Assembly: GCA_910585605.1 (NCBI GenBank)
Contig: CAJUFL010000023.1
Coordinates: 1 to 57,826 of the forward strand
DNA from: an uncultured Lachnospiraceae bacterium
GTDB taxonomy: Bacteria > Bacillota > Clostridia > Lachnospirales > Lachnospiraceae
Direction: 5' to 3'
Length of the DNA: 57,826 bases
The notes below the pieces were generated by a model. It worked only from the letters and a program-made list of their open reading frames with translations. It did no database searches and was not told the DNA's origin. Made by a program: the position numbers and the translations under genes. Below, one piece after another: positions 34,967-45,476 of the stretch; the stretch's first letter is position 1; the number at the start of each line of letters is the position of its first letter.

Positions 34967-36335
34967 TTACAAACGGTACTCTTTTCTACGCAGTTCTAAT
35001 GCAGCCATTCCACCTGATACCAAAGCCGCAAGAAAATCTGCAATGGGTCCTGCATACATAATTCCATCTATACCTATCATCATCGGAAAAATGATCAATA
35101 ACGGAAGCAAAAAGATAATCTGCCTGGTCAATGCAAGAAAACTTCCTCTTTTAGGCTTTCCGATAGCAGTAAAAAAATTGGAACTGATAGGCTGAAGAAA
35201 ATTCACAAAAGTAAAAAACAAAAAAATGTGAAAATAATTAACTGCAAATTCATAGTATTCCTCCGAGCCATCCCCAAAAACCGAGATGATCTGTCTGGGA
35301 CAAATCTGAAACATTAAAAACGCCGCCACCGCAAGCACACCACCGCACAAAATCGCTTTCAGGTAGGCTTCTTTTACCCGGTGGTACTTTCCTGCACCAT
35401 AATTAAAGCTTACAATAGGCTGCAATCCCTGTGAGATACCGATCACGAATGCCATAAAAACCATATTTACCTTGGAAATGATTCCAGAACAGGCAATAGG
35501 AATGGACTCACCATATACGGACAGGGCACCATAGTATTTTAATGATTTATTCATGATAATCTGCACTATCATCATGGCAAGCTGGTTACTGCAAGGTGCC
35601 ATTCCAAGAGAAGCAATCCTCCCCACATTCCCTGCCTTTACCATCAAATGCTTTCGGCATATCTTCACCGTCTTGCAATGACCAAGAAACCAGATTGCCA
35701 TACAGCCTGATATACACTGTCCGATGATCGTTGCATATGCCGCTCCTGCCATACCAAGATTCAGACCAAACACAAATATTGCATCCAATATCGTATTAAC
35801 AACTGCTCCGGTAAGATTGCAGACCATTGTCATCTTCGGTCTGCCATCCGCCCGGATCAGATGGCCTCCACCCGTAGATAAGATCAAAAACGGAAATCCA
35901 AATGCCGTTATTCTTGTATATGTCATAGCATACTCTAATACATTATCAGGAGAACCGAAAAAACGCAGCATATGTTCTAAAAATAACTCTGTAAAAAAGC
36001 AGAGCACCAGACCACAGCTAAAAAGCAGGACAGCCGCATTCCCCAGATAATACACTGCCTTTTTTCTGTCCCCCCCTTCCCATGGCGATATTAAAAGAAG
36101 AAGCTCCGCCGACACCAAGAAGCAATGCAATCGCCAGGCAAGAAGTTGATAACGGAAATGCAATATTAGTTGCCGCATTTCCAAGCTCTCCTACACGCTG
36201 TCCAATAAAAAACTGATCCACAATATTATAAAGGGAACCAACCAGCATGGAAACGATACTCGGAACTGCAAACTGCCTAAGCAGACGATTAATGCTTTCT
36301 TCCCCTAAGGGATTTGTTCTTTCAGCATGATTCAC
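34967..36335 (-). pseudogene. MATE-family efflux transporter, frameshifted in a G7 tract
   Basis: Multidrug and toxin extrusion antiporter in two frames. The N-terminal part (start 36335, MNHAERTNPL, with a hydrophobic MLVGSLYNIVDQFFIG typical of MATE) reads to about residue 88 and meets a run of seven G (36070-36076). With six G the frame continues as MGRGDRKKAVYYLGNAA and on through the remaining membrane segments to 34967. With seven it ends soon after in the wrong frame. Joined length is about 450 residues, normal for MATE. It could be a true null allele, a slipped-strand phase switch, or a sequencing error. Confidence 0.9.
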
Positions 36336-36379
36336 AATTTCTCCTCCTGCTTTCTAATATTTTACACTGACCCTGACTG

Positions 36380-36447
36380 AAAAAAGGCTGCCACAATATC
36401 TAATACAAGTTATATCTTATATCGGATACATTGACAACCTTTTTTTG
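36380..36447. terminator. Palindromic terminator element D, downstream of the second GH13 gene
   Basis: The arms AAAAAAGGCTGCCACAATAT and its imperfect complement are flanked by A and T runs on both sides, so it works in either direction. It lies 28 bases after the GH13 stop. Same family as elements A-C. Confidence 0.65.
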
Positions 36448-36474
36448 ATTAGTAATAGGATTTGCGGGATACTA

Positions 36475-38145
36475 TTATTTTAGAGAAAAAACCAGAACTT
36501 CACATGCTTCCAGGGATACCGTATCTTTTATATCCCCAATGCATTCCCTGTTGCCCAACAAAACCTTGTCAATCTCTGACGGAAGTGCCACGATCTCTGC
36601 ATCCCGCCCGAAATTTGCCAGAACCATCACCTTTTTCTCTCCCAATATCCGGCTAAAAGCAAATACTTTTTCACTTTCTTCAAACAACGGACAAAATTCC
36701 CCATACACAAATACTTCTTTCCACTCCTCTGACTTTCTCAATGCAATCAGCTTTTTATAATAAGAAAGTACGGAATCGGCATCCCGTCTTTGTGCTTCCA
36801 CATTCACTTCTTTATAATTATCATTTACCCTCATCCATGGAATGCCCTTTGTAAAGCCTGCATTTGCTTCATCATTCCACTGCATAGGTGTTCTGGCATT
36901 ATCCCTGCTGTACTTATAACATACTTCCAGTGCCTCCTCCTTTGTAAGCCCCGCACTTAATGCCCGTTCATACTGGTTATGGGTATCCAGATCATCATAT
37001 TCACTGATATCCCGCATCCGGCAGTTTGTCATACCGATTTCCTGCCCCTGATAAATAAACGGAATCCCCCGGAGCAGTACATTTACTGTCCCCAGCATTT
37101 TAATCCCTGCCGGATTTCTTGCATAATCTGGCAGATAACGGCTTGCACCTCTTGGTTCGTCATGATTTTCTATGATATTGGAAAGGTATGCCTTCCCCTG
37201 ACAATTCATCTGTGAATCAATAACTGCCTGTTTCCATTCCTTAAATTCTATATCTTTGGCATCATACCACCCGTTTTTCCCCTCCGACAGAACATGGGAT
37301 GCAAAATCAAACATACTGCTGAAATATCCGTCTTCTCCGACAAACTCCTCCAGTGCCTCCTCTTTCATATTAAACACTTCTCCCACTGTAAAAGCATCAT
37401 ATCTGGAAAATGTATTCTCTTTTAACTCTTCTAAAAATTCACCCACACCGTCTACGCTTTCCACCATCTTAGTGCAGGCACAAAGCCCATCCGGACCATC
37501 CGCCTCAAAATCCGGAAAATCCAGATGCTTCTTTATATTAATGATTGCATCAATCCTGAATCCGGCAATTCCTTTATCCAGCCACCAGTTTATCATTTCA
37601 AACAGCTTCTGCCTTACCACGGGATTTTCCCAGTTCAAATCCGGCTGTTCTTTCGCAAACATATGCAGATAGTATTTATCAGTTCCCGGAACCTGTTCCC
37701 ATGCACTGCCACCGAAATATGAACGGTAATTGCTTGGAGGATTTCCGTTCTTCCCTCTTCTAAAATAGAAATAATCCGCATATTCCCCCTCCGGCTCCTT
37801 CAGTGCTTTTTGAAACCATTCATGCTGATCGGAACAGTGGTTGATCACCAGATCCATTACAATCTGCAAATCTCTCTTACCTGCCTCACAAAGCAATAAG
37901 TCAAACTCTTCCATGGTCCCAAATTCTTCCGCAATCTTATAATAATCCGAAATATCATATCCCTGGTCAACAAATGGAGACTGGTAGACCGGGGAAAGCC
38001 AGATAATATCAACTCCTAACTCTTTCAAATAGTCAAGCTTACTAATAATACCCTTCAGATCACCAATCCCATCCCCATTACCGTCCATAAAACTCTTTGG
38101 ATAAATCTGATATGCTACTTTACCGTGCCACCATTTTTTCTGCAT
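36475..38145 (-). CDS. GH13 alpha-glucosidase, oligo-1,6-glucosidase-like
   Basis: 556-residue cytosolic exo-enzyme. It begins WWHGKVAYQIYPKSFMDGNG as in oligo-1,6-glucosidases and trehalose-6-phosphate hydrolases. The nucleophile Asp is in GFRIDAIIN, the acid Glu in TVGEVFNM and the third Asp in IIENHDEPR. The length fits this subfamily, and a calcium-type DGNGDGIGD loop is present. The substrate is probably isomaltose-type or other alpha-glucosides. The start follows CAGGAGG. It is preceded by the AraC and histidine kinase genes on the same strand and has its own -10 and palindrome upstream. Confidence 0.93.
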   Translation of the reverse strand: MQKKWWHGKVAYQIYPKSFMDGNGDGIGDLKGIISKLDYLKELGVDIIWLSPVYQSPFVDQGYDISDYYKIAEEFGTMEEFDLLLCEAGKRDLQIVMDLVINHCSDQHEWFQKALKEPEGEYADYFYFRRGKNGNPPSNYRSYFGGSAWEQVPGTDKYYLHMFAKEQPDLNWENPVVRQKLFEMINWWLDKGIAGFRIDAIINIKKHLDFPDFEADGPDGLCACTKMVESVDGVGEFLEELKENTFSRYDAFTVGEVFNMKEEALEEFVGEDGYFSSMFDFASHVLSEGKNGWYDAKDIEFKEWKQAVIDSQMNCQGKAYLSNIIENHDEPRGASRYLPDYARNPAGIKMLGTVNVLLRGIPFIYQGQEIGMTNCRMRDISEYDDLDTHNQYERALSAGLTKEEALEVCYKYSRDNARTPMQWNDEANAGFTKGIPWMRVNDNYKEVNVEAQRRDADSVLSYYKKLIALRKSEEWKEVFVYGEFCPLFEESEKVFAFSRILGEKKVMVLANFGRDAEIVALPSEIDKVLLGNRECIGDIKDTVSLEACEVLVFSLK

Positions 38146-38176
38146 AATAAAACCTCCTGACTTTGTATATGTATAA

Positions 38177-38193
38177 AATGTAATTACATTATA
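38177..38193 (-). promoter_or_regulatory. Promoter -10 and overlapping palindrome upstream of the GH13 gene
   Basis: A perfect palindrome AATGTAATTACATT (38177-38190) overlaps the last bases of a TATAAT -10 (38188-38193) on the minus strand. No good -35 lies 17 bases upstream, as expected for an activator-dependent promoter. The adjacent AraC protein is the obvious candidate regulator. Confidence 0.45.
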
Positions 38194-38240
38194 CTTACAT
38201 TTTCAGAAGGTTTCTTCTCTTATTTTGCTAAATAGTTACA

Positions 38241-39128
38241 CTATATTGACCTGTTATTCTCTTTATTCCTTTTTCTATATTCCGATGGTGCCACACCTTT
38301 GCTCTGACGGAATCTTTTAATAAAATACCCCATGTTGTCATAGCCACACTCACCGGCAATATCTATAATTTTGTCTTCAGTTGCCAAAAGCCTGTGTGCC
38401 GCCTTATTAATTCTAATATCATTTATATATTCTGTGACAGTTTTACCTGTATTATACTTAAAAAACCTGCAAAAATACTGGGGATTCATTCCTGCTATCC
38501 CAGCTATTTCATCAACAGCCAGTGCCCTGCAATAATTTTCCCGGATATGTGCCAGAACCTTTCGCAATGTATCCAGGCGGAAGGAATCCGTCTCCCTGAT
38601 TCCTTCGGTATTTTTCAGATAACCGTTCTCATATAAGGATGCCAGAAGCTGATAAAGTCCTGCCTTCACACGCAGATAGGAACTAAGCTCTTTATTTAAT
38701 GCATCCTGAAAAATACCCTCATATATTGTAATAACTTCCTCCCATAGTCCGTCTTCCGGCAAAATCATCTGTGGAAATACCGTCTCCCCTTCCAATAAAG
38801 GACGGATCACTTTATACTGGATTCCGTCATAATTTTCAAAACTCAGCATTCCCATGTCAAATACCAGTGCACTTTCCATATTCCCCATATCAATCTGAAT
38901 AGAATGTATTTCCTCCGAACCGACAAAGATCAACGCCGGTGCTTCCTGTACATATTCCTTCATATTAATAGTAAATGAAAATATTCCCCGTTTTAAATAA
39001 ATAATCTCCGTCTCCTGATGCCAGTGAAGCGGCACCACTGACTGAGCCGTTCCGTCCCAGTAATAAACTGCAAACGGGTAAACATTGGTTCCATGAACCG
39101 TGTTTTCTTTCAGTATGCTTTTTTCCAT
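38241..39128 (-). CDS. AraC-family transcriptional regulator
   Basis: About 295 residues. The N-terminal cupin domain (about 20-150, HWHQETEIIYLKRG) is the likely sugar-binding part. The C-terminal two helix-turn-helix motifs (about 195-290) include DEIAGIAGMNPQYFCRFFK and IIDIAGECGYDNMGYFIKRFR. The start at 39128 has GGGAGAG upstream, and the GTG one codon earlier is an alternative. It lies 14 bases after the histidine kinase stop and 95 bases before the GH13 gene, so it probably controls that enzyme. Confidence 0.92.
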   Translation of the reverse strand: MEKSILKENTVHGTNVYPFAVYYWDGTAQSVVPLHWHQETEIIYLKRGIFSFTINMKEYVQEAPALIFVGSEEIHSIQIDMGNMESALVFDMGMLSFENYDGIQYKVIRPLLEGETVFPQMILPEDGLWEEVITIYEGIFQDALNKELSSYLRVKAGLYQLLASLYENGYLKNTEGIRETDSFRLDTLRKVLAHIRENYCRALAVDEIAGIAGMNPQYFCRFFKYNTGKTVTEYINDIRINKAAHRLLATEDKIIDIAGECGYDNMGYFIKRFRQSKGVAPSEYRKRNKENNRSI

Positions 39129-39142
39129 CACTGCTCTCCCAA

Positions 39143-42100
39143 TCAGCCAAGAAACTTTTTAAGCACGGATATAAAAATCTCCATATTAAGTGGCTTCGCA
39201 ATATGGGCATTCATCCCGTTTTTCAATGCTGCCTCCTTATCCTCCTCCAATGCATTGGCAGTCATGGCGATAATCGGTAAATCCTTGACATCTTTTCTTG
39301 GCATATTCCGGATTGTCCGGGTTGCTTCATAACCGTTCATAATCGGCATCTGAATATCCATCAAAATAGCATCGTAATAGTTTTCCTCTGCCTTTTCCAT
39401 CATGGATACTGCATCCGTCCCGTCTGGTGCCGTTTCTACAAGGAAACCTGATTCCGTTAATATGACTTCTGCAATCTCTCTGTTTAACTCAATATCTTCT
39501 ACCAGCAGGATACGCTTTCCACCAAAATCAGCTAAAGTCCATTCTGCAACTTCTTCCTTTTTATCTACCAGATTATTGGCGGCAAGCAGTACGGATTTCA
39601 AATCGGACATAAAGAGCGGTTTTGCACAAAAAGCAGTGACACCTGCATCTCTCGCCTCTTCCTCAATATCCGTCCAGTCATATGCAGTCAGAATAATGAT
39701 CGGTGCTTCCGCTCCAACCACCTCCCTGATTTTTCTCGCTGTCTCCACCCCGCTAAGTCCCGGCATCTGCCAGTCAATGATATAGGTGTGATAAGAATCT
39801 CCCTCTTCCCATGCACTTTTTGCACGATAAACTGCCTCTCTGCCAGAGGTTGTCCACTCAGAACGCAACCCCAGCTGCTTCAGCATTTTGCTTACACTGT
39901 CACAGGTATTGAGATCATCATCTACAACCAATGACCGCAGTCCTTTCAGTTCCTTAATCTGCTCTGCATTCTTTTCAGTGTCCTGAAGCTTCAGCCCAAG
40001 CTCTACCGTAAAGGTACTTCCCTTACCGACTTTACTCTCAACGCTGATCGTACCGTTCATCATTTCAACAATATTTCTCGTAATCGCCATTCCGAGCCCT
40101 GTCCCCTGAATACCGTTCTGCGTCACCGTTGTCTCCCTCTCAAAGGGTTCAAAAATATGCTGCACAAACTCTGATGACATTCCGATACCGTTATCCTTGA
40201 TGATGAATATATAATCTCCATATCCGTGGCGGAATGTTGTTTTCTGCATAATACGGAACGTAATGGTTCCTCCGGCAGGCGTATATTTCACTGCATTACT
40301 TAAAAGATTGATAAATACCTGATTAAGCTTTAATGCATCCGCTATCACATCTTCATTGGCAACCTCAAACGTATCAATAAACAGTTCTAACTGCTTTGCC
40401 TTTACCTGTGGCTGGATAATATTAACCAGATTATGCATCAATTCAGAAATATTACACTCCTGTTCTTTGATCTGCACCTTACCACTCTCGATTCTGCTCA
40501 TATCAAGAATATCATTAATCAAGCTTAATAAATGATTGCTGGAAGAAAGTACCTTCTGAAGACAGTCCTGAACCTGAGCCTTATTATCAATATGACTGGC
40601 TGCAATCGTTGCAAATCCTATGATTGCATTCATCGGTGTACGGATATCATGGGACATATTGGACAAAAATGTGGATTTCGCCTTATTCGCATGCTGTGCC
40701 TGCATTAACGCATCCTGAAGCGCCTGAGTCTGTTCTCTCTGCTTCTGAACCTGTTCCGTAATCTCTTTGGATACGACCATAACCATAATATCATCCGTAT
40801 CATCATCCTTCGTCATAACAAAGGACTGTCTCACACACATCTGTGTCTCATCAGAAACCTGTCCCCAGTAATCAACTACCACTTCCCGGTCACCCTGTTC
40901 AAAACGCTCTTTCAAATATTCGATATTTACCATGGTACTGTAATCATCCATGGATTCCTTTAAAACAAACCTCTTCCACTGTTCAAAACACTCAGAAGCC
41001 TTACAGGGAACTCCCAGTCCTGATTTTTTGAGTAGAGATATCTGCTGTCCGTCTATCACACGTATAATATCCTGTTCTATCAGATCTTTTGTCAGGTTAA
41101 ATTCAAACGTACAAAAAGCATTAGAGGTAATGGCTATCTGATATTGTCTCTCCTTACGGTTTGCAAGAGCCATTTCTGCCTGGATACGCAGTTCCTTTTC
41201 CTTTATTTCGGTAATATTCTGACGAATGAATAAGACCTTTTTTGCTTTTCCGTCCTTACGCTCCAGACAAATCAGATTCGCATGCTCCCATTCGGCATGA
41301 CCATTTCTCATCACGTGATATTCATAGCGTAAATCGTTATGCCCCTCCATTGCTTCAATAACAGCATTTTTATTCATAAATGCTGCAAAATCCTGACCTT
41401 CACTTTCCGTAACTGTATTTGCACATAAATGCTGCAATAAATCTTCATAACGCCCACTGGTCTCAAGTGTATTGTCCTCCGGCTTCGTTCCTGCAAGATA
41501 CTGATAGGTATCTTCCTCAAAATCAATCATGGAAAAACGGGAAAACAGTGTGTTCACTCCACTGATAATATACCCCATCTCTCTGTTTTCCTCTTCCAGC
41601 AGTTTCTTATTGCGCCCTGCCCGGATCAGGAGCGTAATAATATAAATAGCAAATAGTATAAGCAGCATGGTTTCCAGCTGAATTCCCACAAGATTTTCAT
41701 CCTTTATCATAGTCTGCGTCACATTCTTCGGAAATGTCTGGACAAGAACATATTCATTTTCCGGAAGGTATGTTACACAGATATTATCCGTTTTACTGTT
41801 GGAATCACAGACAAATGCACCTTCCCCGCCATGTTCAAAAATGCCTTTCGCATCCTTAGCCGTATGTTCGTCAATAACACCGGTTTCCTCCAGCATATCA
41901 ATCAAATTCTCGGTATATCCCGTATCATCGGAACTGGCAATTACCCTACCATCCGGCGTACAAAAATACACACCTGCCTTCTCTCCAAAGTACGTGGTAG
42001 TAAGCATATTTTTTAAGTATTCCTCTGCCAGAAATGCTCCTCTTAAAACCCCTATAATTTCACCTTTATAACGGACAGGTGCATAAAAATTAGCCATTGT

Positions 42101-42532
42101 CTCATCAAAGAAATAGGAATCAAATATAATGGAGATACCACTTTCTCCCTCCATACCGTTCAAATAAAAGTCCCTGTCTGCCACATCAGCAGTCCGCCCG
42201 TCTGAAGCATAGTCATTGCCGTCAGCATCCGTAAACATCAAGGCATCAAACTGTGAATTCTTCTCCATCTGTTCAAGCATCTGTGCAGTAACCATCGGTT
42301 CGGTCAGACTCTCCCCCACAAAGTATGCATATGTATAAATCCGGCTTAAAGCATTACTTAACTCTTCATCTATCTGTCCGGCCTTCAGCCTTGCCGAATC
42401 TACCGCATAATTTTTGTTCCGTTCTATTATACGTTTGCTGTTTTGTGTCGTATACCAGCAAAACAAAATCACTATCACAGCCAAAAGAATTATCACATAA
42501 ATGATATCCTGTAATAATTTCTTTCTTTTCAT
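39143..42532 (-). CDS. Hybrid sensor histidine kinase with extracellular sensor and two receiver domains
   Basis: 1129-residue membrane kinase. Membrane segments at about 9-27 and 285-303 bracket an extracellular dCache-like sensor. PAS-like regions follow (about 330-445 and 465-590). The HisKA motif SHDIRTPMNAI carries His628, the ATPase domain shows DNGIGM and GTGLGM, and two C-terminal receivers carry Asp920 (IIDWQMP) and Asp1059 (LMDIQMP). There is no DNA-binding output, so signal goes through phosphorelay or the adjacent AraC gene. The start follows GGGGAGG. It is the first gene of the likely kinase-AraC(-GH13) unit. Confidence 0.93.
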   Translation of the reverse strand: MKRKKLLQDIIYVIILLAVIVILFCWYTTQNSKRIIERNKNYAVDSARLKAGQIDEELSNALSRIYTYAYFVGESLTEPMVTAQMLEQMEKNSQFDALMFTDADGNDYASDGRTADVADRDFYLNGMEGESGISIIFDSYFFDETMANFYAPVRYKGEIIGVLRGAFLAEEYLKNMLTTTYFGEKAGVYFCTPDGRVIASSDDTGYTENLIDMLEETGVIDEHTAKDAKGIFEHGGEGAFVCDSNSKTDNICVTYLPENEYVLVQTFPKNVTQTMIKDENLVGIQLETMLLILFAIYIITLLIRAGRNKKLLEEENREMGYIISGVNTLFSRFSMIDFEEDTYQYLAGTKPEDNTLETSGRYEDLLQHLCANTVTESEGQDFAAFMNKNAVIEAMEGHNDLRYEYHVMRNGHAEWEHANLICLERKDGKAKKVLFIRQNITEIKEKELRIQAEMALANRKERQYQIAITSNAFCTFEFNLTKDLIEQDIIRVIDGQQISLLKKSGLGVPCKASECFEQWKRFVLKESMDDYSTMVNIEYLKERFEQGDREVVVDYWGQVSDETQMCVRQSFVMTKDDDTDDIMVMVVSKEITEQVQKQREQTQALQDALMQAQHANKAKSTFLSNMSHDIRTPMNAIIGFATIAASHIDNKAQVQDCLQKVLSSSNHLLSLINDILDMSRIESGKVQIKEQECNISELMHNLVNIIQPQVKAKQLELFIDTFEVANEDVIADALKLNQVFINLLSNAVKYTPAGGTITFRIMQKTTFRHGYGDYIFIIKDNGIGMSSEFVQHIFEPFERETTVTQNGIQGTGLGMAITRNIVEMMNGTISVESKVGKGSTFTVELGLKLQDTEKNAEQIKELKGLRSLVVDDDLNTCDSVSKMLKQLGLRSEWTTSGREAVYRAKSAWEEGDSYHTYIIDWQMPGLSGVETARKIREVVGAEAPIIILTAYDWTDIEEEARDAGVTAFCAKPLFMSDLKSVLLAANNLVDKKEEVAEWTLADFGGKRILLVEDIELNREIAEVILTESGFLVETAPDGTDAVSMMEKAEENYYDAILMDIQMPIMNGYEATRTIRNMPRKDVKDLPIIAMTANALEEDKEAALKNGMNAHIAKPLNMEIFISVLKKFLG

Positions 42533-42853
42533 AATAATTTCCTCCCCATTATGTATATTCCTCTTTCCTACAACAGTCTGTGTAAATGATTAAAATTATA
42601 TCACAACTGTCCCCGTATTTTCTATATTCCATATATATTCTATAACTTCTGCAACATCCTATTTTAAACATTCTGCCAACTATTTATTTTAACATGATTA
42701 CTAACATAGTACAAGAATAACTGCATTACTTTATAGATATGTCCACACACAATAATAAAATCATTTCTACAGTTTGTATCCCTTTGAAAAAAATAAGTAG
42801 AATGCCTTTTACCTGTCTGCTATAATAATAAAAATACGTGGGAGGCGATATCT
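42533..42853. other. Divergent intergenic region, no gene seen
   Basis: AT-rich spacer between the histidine kinase and the DUF218 gene. TATAAT at 42821-42826 on the plus strand lacks a good -35. No structured RNA or repeat recognised. Confidence 0.5.
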
Positions 42854-43465
42854 GTGAAGAATATTAAAAAACCAAAAAAAATCTATTTTATATTTGTTCT
42901 ATCAGTATTAGCTATTTTTTATTTAACTGTTAATGCAATCAGTATATGGGACTATTCAACGAAGGTAGAAACCCGAACTGCGGATGTCGCCATTATCTTA
43001 GGTGCTGCTGCTAATGATGAAGGGGTATCCCCGGTTTTCAGGGAAAGAATAAATCACGGAATCCTGCTATATCAAAAAGGGTATGTCAAAAAACTAATCA
43101 TTACCGGAGGATATGGTAAAGGACACCATTATTCCGATTCTTACATTGGAAAACAATATGCTGTCGAACAAGGTATCCCTGCAGACGACATATTGCTTGA
43201 AGAAACTTCCACCATAACAGAAGAGAATCTGGAAAATGCTAAAATTATTATGAATCACCAGCACTATGATACAGCTTTGATTGTCAGTGATCCGTTACAT
43301 ATGAAAAGAGCAATGCTGCTGGCAAAAGACGTAGGACTTAATGCCTATACCTCCCCAACCGGAACTTCCATGTATAGAAGTTCTTTTGAAAAATTTAAGT
43401 TTGGTGCAAGAGAAGTGTTTTTCTATACAGGATACAAAATTGTTAAACTTCTGCCATTCCTTTAA
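42854..43465 (+). CDS. YdcF/SanA-like (DUF218) membrane protein
   Basis: 203 residues. A basic N-terminus and one membrane segment (about 11-32) are followed by a DUF218 domain. Signature motifs are AIILGAAANDEG, IITGGYGKG, EETSTITEENL and IVSDPLHMKRA. Family members (SanA, YdcF, ElyC) affect envelope permeability or wall precursor lipid use, with unproven chemistry. The start is GTG at 42854, chosen because GGGAGG lies eight bases before it. Convergent with the acyltransferase gene. Confidence 0.88.
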   Translation: MKNIKKPKKIYFIFVLSVLAIFYLTVNAISIWDYSTKVETRTADVAIILGAAANDEGVSPVFRERINHGILLYQKGYVKKLIITGGYGKGHHYSDSYIGKQYAVEQGIPADDILLEETSTITEENLENAKIIMNHQHYDTALIVSDPLHMKRAMLLAKDVGLNAYTSPTGTSMYRSSFEKFKFGAREVFFYTGYKIVKLLPFL

Positions 43466-43521
43466 CAAATTCCTATATTCCTGCGTCACCATATATACCC
43501 TGGGGACAGGTTACATTTTCT

Positions 43522-44592
43522 TTATTTCATTCCTATCATTTTCCTGACAAAGGGTATTTTTTTCACCATATGGTACGCTGACAATGTTAATATGAAGCTC
43601 CCGCCCCAGATTCCAAACACTTTCATCACCATGTTATCGCACACCCTGACAATATAATAGGCAAGTACGATCAGAATAGACTGGTGCAGGATATAGATTG
43701 GATAAGAAGCTTCATTAAAATATTTTGTAAAGCCTGTTCTCTTATTCAAATATCTCTTCCCTAAAACCAGCAAGACCAAAATTGTATTCCAACCAATATA
43801 ATTTATCCACAAATCACCATAATAAGAAAACCTATAATATAACGTCACCAATACAATCGTTCCCATCAGGCACAAAATGGCAAGCCACCTTATGTTTCTT
43901 TCCAGCCTTTCCATCACAGAATCATTGCTTAACACATAATACCCGATCAGATATAATGCAAGATTTTTTCCAAGACTAAAGCCTCCAAAATTCCCCAGAT
44001 GATACATAATCCATACCGGAATAAACAAGCACAAAATTCCCGCAGTTGGTATCCTTTCAATTCTTATGTTCAGTTTCTTGTATGGAAGAAAATGAAATAC
44101 TGCCAGTGAAAATAAAGATATCAGAAACAAAAAAAGAATAAACCACAAATGCCCCGGTGTAAATGCACCGTCATAACCGCTTAAGTCCGTAAAATGTGTG
44201 AAAAAATATTTCCAGTTATCCAATAAGGTTCCTTTATAACAATCAAAATATTTTCTTGCATACAGAGTCTGAAACGGTACAAGAACAATAATTCCGCTAA
44301 TAAACGGAATCAGCAGTTTCCCGATTCTCTGCCTAATAAATTCCGTATTTGTCCTTTTCTCCAATGCATATCTGGCACTCATCCCTGCCAGTACAAAAAG
44401 AACCGGCATAAACCATGGATTAACCAGCACGATCAATGTGCTTAAGATTTTATTTTCTTCCTCCCATATATAGAAACCTGACCCAAAATCATTCCAAATC
44501 ATGAATGTATGTACGGGAAACAAAAGCAAAATGGTCAGATTCCGCAAATTATCAATATAATGTTTTCTCGATTCCTTTTCTATGTATTTCAT
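43522..44592 (-). CDS. Acyltransferase-3 family membrane protein
   Basis: 356-residue integral membrane acyltransferase with about ten membrane segments. The N-terminal YIDNLRNLTILLLFPVHTFM with its conserved His and the FTPGHLWFILFLFLISL segment match the acyltransferase-3 family, which O-acetylates or acylates surface sugars, peptidoglycan or antibiotics. The target cannot be read from the sequence. The ribosome site is weak (AGGGA close to the ATG). No sugar-polymer gene cluster is adjacent. Confidence 0.85.
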   Translation of the reverse strand: MKYIEKESRKHYIDNLRNLTILLLFPVHTFMIWNDFGSGFYIWEEENKILSTLIVLVNPWFMPVLFVLAGMSARYALEKRTNTEFIRQRIGKLLIPFISGIIVLVPFQTLYARKYFDCYKGTLLDNWKYFFTHFTDLSGYDGAFTPGHLWFILFLFLISLFSLAVFHFLPYKKLNIRIERIPTAGILCLFIPVWIMYHLGNFGGFSLGKNLALYLIGYYVLSNDSVMERLERNIRWLAILCLMGTIVLVTLYYRFSYYGDLWINYIGWNTILVLLVLGKRYLNKRTGFTKYFNEASYPIYILHQSILIVLAYYIVRVCDNMVMKVFGIWGGSFILTLSAYHMVKKIPFVRKMIGMK

Positions 44593-44720
44593 TCCCTGAG
44601 CCTGCTTTCAATATATTTAATGAGTTTTTCAGAATATTTTTTACTACAATAGCATAATGCACAATTGTTGATTTTCAATTCCCTTTACGTTACAGATAGC
44701 CTTTCAGATTTCTTCATCTG

Positions 44721-45104
44721 CTACCAATCAATATGTTCATCATAAATATATATGTCATGCGCTTTTACGCAAATATATTTACCAACCAATGATAAAAAAT
44801 CCTTATGATAAACCGTATCAATTAATATTAGGCTTGGACCAAGCCGTAAAGTGGCACATCCATCCTCTTCATATTCTTCAAGTTCACCTGCCAATACTAT
44901 ATCATTATCCACTTCTTTTATTATAGGTTCCCGTTTATCTGCCACTTCTATGCTCTCAAAGGAAAATTCCTCTTCAATAGCTATCTCAACATAATATTCT
45001 TTCTTTTGTGGTGGAATGTGATCCTTCCATATTCCCACAGCTATACCGAATTCAGAAATGAAAACCACATTTTCTCCACAAATCTCATACACAAAAATCT
45101 TCAT
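44721..45104 (-). CDS. Uncharacterised acidic protein
   Basis: 127 residues, strongly acidic (many Glu/Asp), no signal peptide and no membrane segment. Family not recognised. Predicted beta-rich with a hydrophobic C-terminal half (ATLRLGPSLILIDTVYHKDF) and a DIYIYDEHIDW end. AGGAA lies about eleven bases before the ATG. It stands beside a stretch of decayed frames (45105-45893). Small acidic orphans next to such debris are often immunity proteins, but nothing in the sequence proves that. Confidence 0.6.
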   Translation of the reverse strand: MKIFVYEICGENVVFISEFGIAVGIWKDHIPPQKKEYYVEIAIEEEFSFESIEVADKREPIIKEVDNDIVLAGELEEYEEDGCATLRLGPSLILIDTVYHKDFLSLVGKYICVKAHDIYIYDEHIDW

Positions 45105-45294
45105 CTTTCATAATTCCTATTAATAAGCAAAACTCTGTTCTATTTTTTATCTAGATAAATTCAGTCTGCTTTCTTCCAAAAATGCCGCTGATAACATATC
45201 ACATGTTGAAAATAAATATTTAGGTATTTTCATATTTTAATCACCATTCTTTATCTAATTATCCAGACTAATCAAAGTATTTCTATTGAAAAAA

Positions 45295-45476
45295 CTAGTG
45301 CATCAAACTTAGGTTCAAACCCTCATCATTACATCTGTATATTATTTTATTACCTTTTTGTTCCACCAGCATCCCACAGGAGTCCATTTGGGATCTTACC
45401 TCACTAGGTTTATGATTACTCCCATGATCATACATGTTATACACACTCACTAACCCTTCAGTGGAGAAACAAAAAA
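45295..45476 (-). pseudogene. Gene remnant, C-terminal fragment
   Basis: Open frame of about 60 codons ending at 45295, with normal amino-acid mix (for example NHKPSEVRSQMDSCGMLVEQ). An ATG at 45435 would give 46 residues but has no ribosome site, and the frame stays open upstream of it. It is best read as the tail of a lost gene. Family not recognised. Confidence 0.3.
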
